Part shown: piece by piece, positions 1-6,101 of the stretch
Layout of the letters: every line of letters begins with the position of its first letter
How positions within the stretch are numbered: position 1 is the first letter of the stretch
DNA from: Acidobacteriota bacterium
GTDB taxonomy: Bacteria > Acidobacteriota > Terriglobia > Terriglobales > Acidobacteriaceae
Direction of reading: 5' to 3'
DNA length: 6,101 nucleotides
NCBI GenBank assembly: GCA_021780415.1
Contig: JAJXYW010000175.1
Location: 1 to 6,101, forward strand
The notes under the pieces: model-generated
Databases searched by the model: none
Told to the model about the DNA's origin: nothing
Seen by the model: the letters and a program-made list of their open reading frames with translations, nothing else
Made by a program: the position numbers and the translations under genes

Positions 1-404
1 ACAGCGCCGGCAACAACCAGATGCCCGCGCCCGCCATGGGCATGCTCGCCTCAGGCAGCGGCGCCAACGCCCCCACTTCCAGCGGATTTCACATGCCCTT
101 CTTCGGTAGCAGCCTGAACATCGGCGCCGCCGTGGAACCCCTGACTGCCCAGATGGCCGCCTACCTCGGTGTTCCCAGCGGCCTCATGGTCAAGCAGGTC
201 TCCCGCAGCAGCGCTGCCGAACTGGCCGGCCTCCAGGCCTTCGACATCATCCTGAAAGTCGGCCCGGCTGGAGTCAACACCATCTCCGATTGGGAGCGCG
301 CTCTCCGTTCCAACCAGGGCAAGGCCGTCCAGGTCATCATCCTGCGCGACAAGAAGCAACAGAGCGTCACCCTTCACGTCGACTCCAGGCACCACCCCGT
401 CTAG
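1..404 (+). CDS. PDZ-domain protein, C-terminal part (5' end outside window)
   Basis: The reading frame is open from base 3 to the TAG at 402-404, so this is the last ~133 codons of a longer gene. The ATG at 21 is probably internal: no Shine-Dalgarno sequence precedes it and the frame continues upstream. A Gly/Ala/Ser/Pro/Met-rich linker (about bases 3-105) leads into a PDZ fold (about 111-390). The segment LNIGAAVEPLTAQMAAYLGV is followed by a GLMVKQV strand, the SSAAELAGLQAFDIILKVG core typical of HtrA/DegP-type PDZ domains, then a helix (ISDWERALRSNQGK) and the final strand VQVIILRDKKQQSVTLHV. PDZ domains of this class bind exposed C-termini or unfolded segments. In acidobacteria they often end secreted proteases or stand-alone envelope proteins. 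No catalytic triad is visible, so protease activity cannot be judged; the missing N-terminal part could be a trypsin-like domain, another PDZ copy or neither. The next gene starts 256 bases downstream under its own putative promoter. Confidence 0.85.
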   Translation, partial: SAGNNQMPAPAMGMLASGSGANAPTSSGFHMPFFGSSLNIGAAVEPLTAQMAAYLGVPSGLMVKQVSRSSAAELAGLQAFDIILKVGPAGVNTISDWERALRSNQGKAVQVIILRDKKQQSVTLHVDSRHHPV

Positions 405-571
405 CCTCCGCGGTCCAATTCGGAATCGTCCTGCCGTTCCGCGACTCTTCCGGCCGTTCGTCATCTCTCACTCAGACTAAGGTCAGACCAGGGATTCGGA
501 CCATCTTCCTTCCGGTGAACCTTTGCATCCCCCCGGTGCCTGACCCGTTATCCACCCCGCAAAATGGCTGA

Positions 572-601
572 TTGACAACAAATGCCGCACCGTTAGAGAA
601 T
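572..601 (+). promoter_or_regulatory. Candidate sigma70-type promoter for the TonB-dependent receptor
   Basis: A perfect -35 hexamer TTGACA (572-577) is followed after 18 bases by GAGAAT (596-601), which matches TATAAT at four of six positions including the important A2 and T6. TAGAGA (594-599, spacer 16) is a weaker alternative -10. The surrounding stretch, about 560-650, is clearly more A+T-rich than the neighbouring coding DNA, as expected for a promoter. It lies about 60 bases upstream of the receptor start. The call rests on sequence match only; no transcription start is known. Confidence 0.5.
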
Positions 602-647
602 TCTTGTCGCGATAGTAATTCGCCCCCCTGCGATTTCAATCAGAAAA

Positions 648-651
648 AGGA
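648..651 (+). promoter_or_regulatory. Ribosome binding site of the receptor gene
   Basis: AGGA at 648-651, within AAAAAGGA, lies 9 bases before the ATG at 661. A second AGGA at 656-659 is only one base from the ATG and too close to work. This supports 661 as the start, and no other ATG, GTG or TTG occurs in frame before the hydrophobic signal segment. Confidence 0.6.
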
Positions 652-660
652 TGCCAGGAA

Positions 661-3600
661 ATGCGCAAAATCCAAAGGTCTACTTCTGAACTGGTAGGAC
701 CACGTTCCATCTGGGCCCTGCCAGCGGTTCGACTTGCCAGTGCGAACCCCTCCAACCATTCACCCGCCAACCGGCTCCGGCAATCATGGCTCTCGCTTCT
801 CGCCATCCTCCTCGCTGGAGCTCTCTTCTCCCTCGCGCCGAAAGCCCGCGCGCAGGAGTTCCGCGCCACCATCTCCGGCACCGTCCAGGACTCCACCGGC
901 GCCGTCATCCCCAAGGCAGATATCACCGTCCGCGAGATCCGCACAGGCACCATCAGCCACACCGTCAGTGACGATGCCGGCCAGTACGTCGTGCCCTTCC
1001 TGCTCCCCGGCGACTACACCATCACCGTCAAGGCGGCAGGCTTCGATTCCATGGAGCGCACCGGCATCACGCTCCACTCGCAGGAGCACCCCATCATCAA
1101 TCTCGCCCTCCAGGTCGGCACCGTCAGCCAGTCGGTCACCGTGTCGGCTGCCACGCCACAGCTTGACACGGCCAACGCATCCATCGGCCAGGTCATCACT
1201 ACGGAGTCCGTTGCCAACCTGCCGCTCAACGGCCGCACGCCGACCACGCTCACTGAGCTCTCCGCAGGCGTCATTACCACTGCCGCCCCGCAGCAGATCC
1301 ACCCCTTCGACAACAACGCAGGCAACTCCTGGTCCATCGGCGGCACACCCAACCAGGTCAGCGAAGTGCTGCTCGACGGCTCACCGGACCTCACGCTCCT
1401 TGGAGCGCTCGCCTATGCGCCCACACAGGACTCCGTCGCAGAAGTCTCCGTTCGCCCCTTTGACACCGACGCCAGCTTCGGCCACACCATCGGCGGCGTC
1501 ATCAATCAGGTCACCAAGAGCGGCACCAACCAGCTCCACGGCACGGCCTATGAGTTCGGGCAGATCTCCGGCATCGACGCCAACACCTACTTCAACGACC
1601 GCAGCGGAAAGCCGACACCTGTCTTCCACTTCAACCAGTACGGCCTCACCGTGGGCGGCCCGGTACGCATTCCCAAAGTCTTCAACGGCCAGAACAAGCT
1701 CTTCTTCTTCTTCGCTTGGGAAGGCCTGAAGGACTCGACGCCCAACACCGTCACCACCACCGTGCCCACCAACACCAGCGTGTCCGGCAGCCCCGGTACC
1801 GGCGGCGAGGTCAACGGCGACTTCTACCAGACTCTGCTCGCAGGCTGTCCCGCTGGCATCAATGGCTACACCTCAAGCGGTGCCGCCATGTGTAATCCCT
1901 CCGGGAAGAACACCACGCCGTATCTCGACCCCAACCAGATCTACAACCCCTTTACTGCGACGCTCGTCAACAACAAGGTGGTTCGTACTCCCATTTATCA
2001 GAACCAGCTCAAGAACGCCGGCCCGCTCAGCTCCATTGCGCAAACCGTACTCAAGCTCTATCCGCAGGGCAACACCACCGACGGCGTCTCGGCCGACGGC
2101 CAGGACAACTACATCAGCAACGCGCCCAGCATCGACACCTACAACAATGAGTTCGGGCGCATGGACTACAACCTCAGCGCCACCGATCATGTCTTCTTTG
2201 ACATGCGCCACAACTATCGCAGCCAGACAAAGAATGACTACTTCGGAAACGGCATCACCGGCACCATCCTCACCCGCGAGAACTTTGGCGCCACCCTCGA
2301 CAACGTCTACACCCTCAACTCCACCACAATCTTCGACACGCGCTTGAACTGGACCTACTTCAACGAAGTGCATGGCACGCCGGCCACAAAGTACAGCCCC
2401 ACCTCCATCGGCCTGCCTGGCTACATGAACAGCTCCAGCGAGCTGCTCCAGTTGCCCTTCATCAACTTCGCCACGGGCAGCAGTTGCGGCAGCCACACCA
2501 GCTACCAGTGCCTTGGTGACACCGGCTCGGCGATGGATCCGACCACCAGCTACCAGCTCTTTACCGATATGGTGAAGGTGATTGGCCGCCATTCCATCAA
2601 GATCGGCTTTGACGGCCGCCAGTACCGGATGAGCATCCAGAACTTCGGCAACTCCTCCGGCAACTTCACCTTCAACTCGAACTTTGTAAATGCGGGCACC
2701 GGCGCAGCCGCGCAAACCTTCGGTGGCGATCTCGCCGCGTTCCTGCTTGGCCTGCCGTCGGATGGCGACTACGACCTCAATGCGCGCGCCGACTATCACC
2801 AGTACTACATCGGCACGTTTGTCCAGGATGACTGGCACATCAGCAACAAGCTCACCCTCAACCTGGGCCTGCGTTATGACATCGCAACACCCTTCCGCGA
2901 GAAGCTCGGCCGCACGGTCAACGGATTCAACCCCACTGCGCCGGTCAACTACGCCGCCGCGCCGAACACCAAACCGATCAGCATCACTTCCGGTGGGTCA
3001 TCCTACTCCATCAACAACATCAACACGCTCGGCGGACTTACATTCCCCACCGGGCCCAATGGTGCGGTCTACGCCACCAACAACGGCTTCCTGAGCCCGC
3101 GCTTCGGCTTCTCCTACAGCCCCAACGAAAAAATGGTCTTCCGCGGCGGCTTCGGCATCTTTGTGCAGCCGGAGACCCTGTCCTCGCTGGCTGCCACCGG
3201 AACCTACTCTTCGGCAGCCATCTCCAACCAGGAGGGCTTCAGCGCATCCACCTCTTACGTCTCCACGACAAACAACTACCTGACACCCGCGAACACCATC
3301 GCCAACCCGTTTCCGAATGGCTTCGAACAACCCGCAGGCTCCTCGCTGGGCGCCAGCACCTTCCTGGGTCAGGCCATCAACTTCTTGTCACCCGTGCAGC
3401 ATGACCCCTACTCGGAACGCTGGGACATCGGCTTCCAGCGCTCGCTGACCAGCAGCACCATGATTGAGGCGCTCTATGTCGGCAACCACAGCCTCCATCT
3501 GCCCGTGCAGTCGCAGAACCTGAACGCGACCACGCTGCCCTACCTCACCACCAACCCCTACCGTGACGAGGCCCTGGCCACAGCCTACGGCGTCTCCGTC

Positions 3601-4506
3601 ACCAACCCCTTCTACCAGACCCTTGGAGCCAGCAACACCACGGGCCTCAACAAATCCAAGACCGTCGGCTTCGGCAGCCTGCTCGGGCGCTATCCGCAGC
3701 ATGCCAACTCTTCCATCATCGAGCAGAACCAGACCATGGGCCAGTCCTGGTTTGACAGTGCGATTGTCCACGTTGAGCACCGCATGTCCCACGGCCTCAC
3801 GATGACCGGCAACTACAGCTTCTCGAAGATGATCGAAGCAGACACCTTCCTGAACGACGTGGATACGCAGACCACGCGGCGCATCTCGCCCTTTGACCAC
3901 ACGCACCACTTCACGGTCGGCGGCACCTATGCGCTGCCCTTCGGCCGCGGCAAGCTGTTCAGCTTGGGCAACAGCCACCTCTGGGATGTCATCGCCGGCG
4001 GCTTCGTCGTCAACGGCATCTACCAGTTCCAGACTGGCGCTCCGGTTTACTTCTCGGGAGACATCCCGCTGCAGCCCGGCACCACGATCCGCCAGATCTC
4101 AAACCAGCATCGCAACACCTCCAACCCCGGCACCGGAACCCCGGCGCTCAGCACCAGCGCCTTCGTCACCGGAAACTCCACCGCTTGCCCCAGCTCGGGC
4201 GCATGCGATGGCAGCGCCTTCATCAACGGCCAGTACGCCTACCACTACCGCACCCTGCCGCAGACCCTCTCCTGGGTCCGCTCGGATGGGTACAACAACC
4301 TCGATGCTTCGATCCTGAAGGACTTCAACTTCACCGAGCACACCTACTTCCAGCTCCGCTTTGAGAGCTTCAATACCCTCAACCACCCGATCTTCGCCTC
4401 GCCCAACGTCTCCAACGCCACGGCCAGCAACTTCGGGTACATCACCTCTACCACCTCCAACAGCCAGCCGCGTCAGTTCCAGATCGGCGGCCGGTTGGTC
4501 TTTTAG
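661..4506 (+). CDS. TonB-dependent outer-membrane receptor, Oar-like, with N-terminal carboxypeptidase-regulatory-like domain
   Basis: A complete 1281-residue outer-membrane protein. Residues 42-64 are a hydrophobic signal segment (WLSLLAILLAGALFSLAP) ending in a signal peptidase I site, probably ARA|QE after A64. Residues about 68-152 form a carboxypeptidase-regulatory-like beta-sandwich (SGTVQDSTGAVIPKADITV, GQYVVPFLLPGDYTITV, AAGF). Residues 156-164 (SQSVTVSAA) resemble a TonB box. A plug domain follows, about 165-293, with LPLNGR (187-192), LLDG and INQVTKSGTNQLHG, all typical of acidobacterial and Myxococcus Oar-like receptors. The rest is a large beta-barrel with the usual LFFFFAWEGLKD strand (347-358) and long Asn/Ser/Thr/Gly-rich loops, ending in QIGGRLVF with the terminal Phe used for BAM recognition. 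Family members sit in the outer membrane and import or sense ligands using TonB-ExbB-ExbD energy; the ligand cannot be read from sequence. The region before the signal segment is unusually long (about 41 residues). The only six cysteines form three close pairs (396/411, 609/617, 1176/1182). No frameshift or stop is seen. No neighbouring transporter or enzyme hints at a substrate. Confidence 0.93.
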   Translation: MRKIQRSTSELVGPRSIWALPAVRLASANPSNHSPANRLRQSWLSLLAILLAGALFSLAPKARAQEFRATISGTVQDSTGAVIPKADITVREIRTGTISHTVSDDAGQYVVPFLLPGDYTITVKAAGFDSMERTGITLHSQEHPIINLALQVGTVSQSVTVSAATPQLDTANASIGQVITTESVANLPLNGRTPTTLTELSAGVITTAAPQQIHPFDNNAGNSWSIGGTPNQVSEVLLDGSPDLTLLGALAYAPTQDSVAEVSVRPFDTDASFGHTIGGVINQVTKSGTNQLHGTAYEFGQISGIDANTYFNDRSGKPTPVFHFNQYGLTVGGPVRIPKVFNGQNKLFFFFAWEGLKDSTPNTVTTTVPTNTSVSGSPGTGGEVNGDFYQTLLAGCPAGINGYTSSGAAMCNPSGKNTTPYLDPNQIYNPFTATLVNNKVVRTPIYQNQLKNAGPLSSIAQTVLKLYPQGNTTDGVSADGQDNYISNAPSIDTYNNEFGRMDYNLSATDHVFFDMRHNYRSQTKNDYFGNGITGTILTRENFGATLDNVYTLNSTTIFDTRLNWTYFNEVHGTPATKYSPTSIGLPGYMNSSSELLQLPFINFATGSSCGSHTSYQCLGDTGSAMDPTTSYQLFTDMVKVIGRHSIKIGFDGRQYRMSIQNFGNSSGNFTFNSNFVNAGTGAAAQTFGGDLAAFLLGLPSDGDYDLNARADYHQYYIGTFVQDDWHISNKLTLNLGLRYDIATPFREKLGRTVNGFNPTAPVNYAAAPNTKPISITSGGSSYSINNINTLGGLTFPTGPNGAVYATNNGFLSPRFGFSYSPNEKMVFRGGFGIFVQPETLSSLAATGTYSSAAISNQEGFSASTSYVSTTNNYLTPANTIANPFPNGFEQPAGSSLGASTFLGQAINFLSPVQHDPYSERWDIGFQRSLTSSTMIEALYVGNHSLHLPVQSQNLNATTLPYLTTNPYRDEALATAYGVSVTNPFYQTLGASNTTGLNKSKTVGFGSLLGRYPQHANSSIIEQNQTMGQSWFDSAIVHVEHRMSHGLTMTGNYSFSKMIEADTFLNDVDTQTTRRISPFDHTHHFTVGGTYALPFGRGKLFSLGNSHLWDVIAGGFVVNGIYQFQTGAPVYFSGDIPLQPGTTIRQISNQHRNTSNPGTGTPALSTSAFVTGNSTACPSSGACDGSAFINGQYAYHYRTLPQTLSWVRSDGYNNLDASILKDFNFTEHTYFQLRFESFNTLNHPIFASPNVSNATASNFGYITSTTSNSQPRQFQIGGRLVF

Positions 4507-4524
4507 CCACGTTGTTCTCGCAAT

Positions 4525-4565
4525 ACAACGGCGCGAGGGTCTCTCACCTCGCGCCGTTGTCCTTT
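4525..4565 (+). terminator. Hairpin terminator after the receptor gene
   Basis: A perfect 14-bp inverted repeat begins 18 bases after the TAG stop. ACAACGGCGCGAGG (4525-4538) pairs with CCTCGCGCCGTTGT (4547-4560) across an 8-base loop. The sequence after it, CCTTTAAACTTCC, has only a short T run, so this is a strong stem with a weak U-tract. It probably ends or stabilises the receptor transcript and separates it from gnd. Confidence 0.75.
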
Positions 4566-4577
4566 AAACTTCCTTGT

Positions 4578-4625
4578 GGAGGGCGAGCAGCGTGCTCCGG
4601 GTGCTTCATCCCCGGCTTCTTTTTC
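4578..4625 (+). other. Second cluster of short inverted repeats with a T-rich tail
   Basis: Just downstream of the main hairpin lie two overlapping short dyads. GAGCA (4585-4589) pairs with TGCTC (4593-4597) around a GCG loop. CCGGG (4597-4601) pairs with CCCGG (4611-4615), followed by CTTCTTTTTCC. GGAG (4578-4581) can also pair with CTCC (4595-4598), so alternative folds exist. It could be a backup terminator, a structured gnd leader or an intergenic repeat; each stem is only 4-5 bp, so it may be chance in G+C-rich DNA. Confidence 0.3.
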
Positions 4626-4731
4626 CTGAGCATCCATGTACTTCGGCCCTGAGTGCTCGCTACGCCCGCGCCGGAAGTCTCTGCAACCCGTGCTGATGCG
4701 CCTTCGCTCAGCCCAACCCCATTCGAACTCC

Positions 4732-4735
4732 GGAG
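4732..4735 (+). promoter_or_regulatory. Ribosome binding site of gnd
   Basis: GGAG at 4732-4735 lies 5 bases before the ATG at 4741. It fixes the gnd start; the ATG at 4736 is in another frame. I could not find a convincing -35/-10 pair for gnd between the hairpins and this site. Confidence 0.65.
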
Positions 4736-4740
4736 ATGTT

Positions 4741-6101
4741 ATGCCAGACCCCCAATGCGATATCGGTCTCATCGGCCTCGCCGTCATGGGACAAAACCTC
4801 GTTCTCAACATGAACGACCACGGCTTCAAAGTGGCCGTCTTCAACCGCACCGTCTCCAAGGTCGACGACTTCATCGCCAATGAAGCCAAGGGCACCCAGG
4901 TCGTCGGCGCGCACTCCGTGCAGGAGCTCGCCAGCCTGCTCAAGCGGCCCCGCCGCGTCATGCTCATGGTCAAGGCCGGCGACACCGTTGACCAGATGAT
5001 CGACCACATCCTGCCCTATCTCGAAGCGGGTGACATCATCATCGACGGGGGTAACTCGCTCTTCACCGACTCGAACCGCCGCACTCAATCCCTCGCCGAA
5101 AAAGGCATCCTCTTCATCGGCACCGGCGTCTCCGGCGGCGAAGAAGGCGCGCGCCGCGGCCCGTCCATCATGCCCGGCGGAAATCCCGCTGCATGGCCGC
5201 ACGTCAAGCCCATCTTCCAGGCCATCGCTGCCAAGGTGGAAGACGGCACGCCCTGCTGCGACTGGGTAGGCGAAAACGGCGCCGGCCACTACGTCAAGAT
5301 GGTCCACAACGGCATCGAGTACGGCGACATGCAGCTCATCTGCGAGGCTTATGACCTGCTCCAGCGCGGCCTCGGCCTCACCGCAGACGAGCTGCACACC
5401 GTCTTCACCGACTGGAACAAGGGCGAGCTCGACAGCTATCTCATCGAGATCTCCCGCGACATCTTCGCCAAGAAGGACGACGACGGCCAGCCGCTGGTCG
5501 ACAAGATTCTCGACACCGCAGGCCAGAAGGGAACCGGCAAATGGACCGTCATCAGCGCCCTCGACACCGGCCAGCCCGTTACCCTCATCGGCGAGTCCGT
5601 CTTCGCGCGCTGTCTCTCCGCACTCAAGGAAGAACGCGTCGCTGCCTCAGCCGTGCTCAAGGGCCCCAAGGCAAAGCCCGCCGTCGGCGACCGCGCCGCT
5701 TTCATTGAGAGCGTGCGCCGCGCTCTCTACTGCTCCAAGATCGTCAGCTACGCGCAGGGCTACATGCTGCTCAAGGCAGCGGCCAAAGAGAACGGCTGGA
5801 ACCTCAACATGGGCGGCATAGCACTCATGTGGCGCGGCGGCTGCATCATCCGCAGCCAGTTCCTCGGCAACATTAAGTCCGCCTTCGACAAGAAGAAGAA
5901 TCTCGACAATCTGCTCCTCGACAAGTTCTTCTCACGCGCCGTCAACAAGTACCAGGCATCCTGGCGCAAGGCGGTCACCGCCGCCGTCAAGCTGGGCGTG
6001 CCCACACCGGCCTTCTCCACCGCGCTGGCCTTCTATGACGGCTACCGCACTGGCCGCTTGCCGCAGAACCTGCTCCAGGCGCAGCGCGACTACTTTGGCG
6101 C
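4741..6101 (+). CDS. gnd: 6-phosphogluconate dehydrogenase, NADP+-dependent, decarboxylating (3' end outside window)
   Basis: The frame is open from the ATG at 4741 to the window edge: 453 codons plus two bases, lacking roughly the last 20-30 residues of a usual ~470-490-residue enzyme. It converts 6-phosphogluconate and NADP+ to ribulose 5-phosphate, CO2 and NADPH in the cytoplasmic oxidative pentose phosphate pathway. The N-terminal Rossmann fold has GLAVMG (12-17) and N35-R36-T37, the NADP+ 2'-phosphate-binding motif. IIIDGGNS (99-106) and the substrate loop S131-G132-G133 follow. The active site is in KMVHNGIEYGDMQ (186-198), where K186 and E193 match the catalytic lysine and glutamate of characterised enzymes and H189/N190 bind substrate. 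The family signature is present as ILDTAGQKGTGKW (256-268). R290 and R449 match phosphate-binding arginines. The conserved histidine that normally follows the QAQRDYFG motif lies just past the window. All key visible residues are intact, so the enzyme should be active. It is the long form of the family and is separated from the receptor by 234 bases and a hairpin, so it is probably transcribed independently or with downstream genes not seen here. Confidence 0.97.
   Translation, partial: MPDPQCDIGLIGLAVMGQNLVLNMNDHGFKVAVFNRTVSKVDDFIANEAKGTQVVGAHSVQELASLLKRPRRVMLMVKAGDTVDQMIDHILPYLEAGDIIIDGGNSLFTDSNRRTQSLAEKGILFIGTGVSGGEEGARRGPSIMPGGNPAAWPHVKPIFQAIAAKVEDGTPCCDWVGENGAGHYVKMVHNGIEYGDMQLICEAYDLLQRGLGLTADELHTVFTDWNKGELDSYLIEISRDIFAKKDDDGQPLVDKILDTAGQKGTGKWTVISALDTGQPVTLIGESVFARCLSALKEERVAASAVLKGPKAKPAVGDRAAFIESVRRALYCSKIVSYAQGYMLLKAAAKENGWNLNMGGIALMWRGGCIIRSQFLGNIKSAFDKKKNLDNLLLDKFFSRAVNKYQASWRKAVTAAVKLGVPTPAFSTALAFYDGYRTGRLPQNLLQAQRDYFG

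Noticed and set aside
21..404. A complete 127-residue PDZ protein starting at the ATG at 21
   Set aside because: The frame is open to the window edge, there is no Shine-Dalgarno sequence before base 21, and such a protein would lack any export signal, so a 5'-truncated larger gene is more likely.
409..443. Inverted repeats after the PDZ gene (CGCGG/CCGCG and CGGAA/TTCCG) as a terminator
   Set aside because: The stems are only 5 bp with long loops and no T-tract follows, so a terminator call is not justified.
651..689. Short upstream reading frame (12 codons plus stop) overlapping the receptor start
   Set aside because: The ATG at 651 overlaps the AGGA motif itself and has no ribosome binding site at usable spacing. 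The overlap is probably accidental.
734..1729. Forward open frame of 331 codons in an alternative frame of the receptor
   Set aside because: The product is almost entirely Ser/Pro/Arg/Thr, the usual +1-frame shadow of a C-ending-codon gene, and it overlaps conserved plug and N-terminal domains.
1873..2838. Long reverse-strand open frame of 321 codons inside the receptor gene
   Set aside because: It mirrors the codon periodicity of the + strand gene in G+C-rich DNA. Its product is a Val/Ala/Gly/Glu-rich low-complexity sequence with no recognisable domain, and the + strand frame encodes a clear receptor.
4708..5397. Reverse-strand open frame of 229 codons overlapping the start of gnd
   Set aside because: It lies antisense to the conserved Rossmann domain and active site of gnd and has the Ala/Val/Asp-rich composition of a shadow frame.

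Overview
The window looks like chromosomal DNA from a G+C-rich Gram-negative bacterium, most likely an acidobacterium of the Terriglobia (Granulicella/Terriglobus/Edaphobacter-like). The main clue is the central gene. It is a very large TonB-dependent outer-membrane receptor with an N-terminal carboxypeptidase-regulatory-like domain and an Oar-like barrel, an architecture greatly expanded in that group. Strong preference for C-ending codons and the style of the truncated PDZ protein fit this. The taxonomic call is inferred from protein style, not from a marker gene.

Layout, all on the + strand: (1) 1-404, the 3' end of a gene whose product ends in a PDZ domain, probably an HtrA-like or PDZ-containing envelope protein; (2) 405-660, an intergenic region with a TTGACA-type promoter candidate and a Shine-Dalgarno sequence; (3) 661-4506, a complete 1281-residue TonB-dependent receptor; (4) 4507-4740, an intergenic region with a perfect 14-bp hairpin just after the receptor stop, a second cluster of short hairpins ending in a T-rich tract, and the gnd ribosome binding site; (5) 4741 to the window end, gnd for decarboxylating 6-phosphogluconate dehydrogenase, intact for 453 codons and cut by the window edge.

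The three genes do not form an obvious operon. Gaps are 256 and 234 bases, and the hairpin separates receptor from gnd. The receptor probably takes up or senses an unidentified substrate at the outer membrane using TonB/ExbBD encoded elsewhere. gnd is the oxidative pentose phosphate enzyme making NADPH and ribulose 5-phosphate. No functional coupling is visible.

I found no mobile element, CRISPR array, tRNA, rRNA or convincing novel system. The points worth a second look are all modest: an unusually long N-region before the receptor signal peptide, a TonB-box-like segment placed after the N-terminal domain, three local cysteine pairs in the barrel, and the structured receptor-gnd intergenic region.
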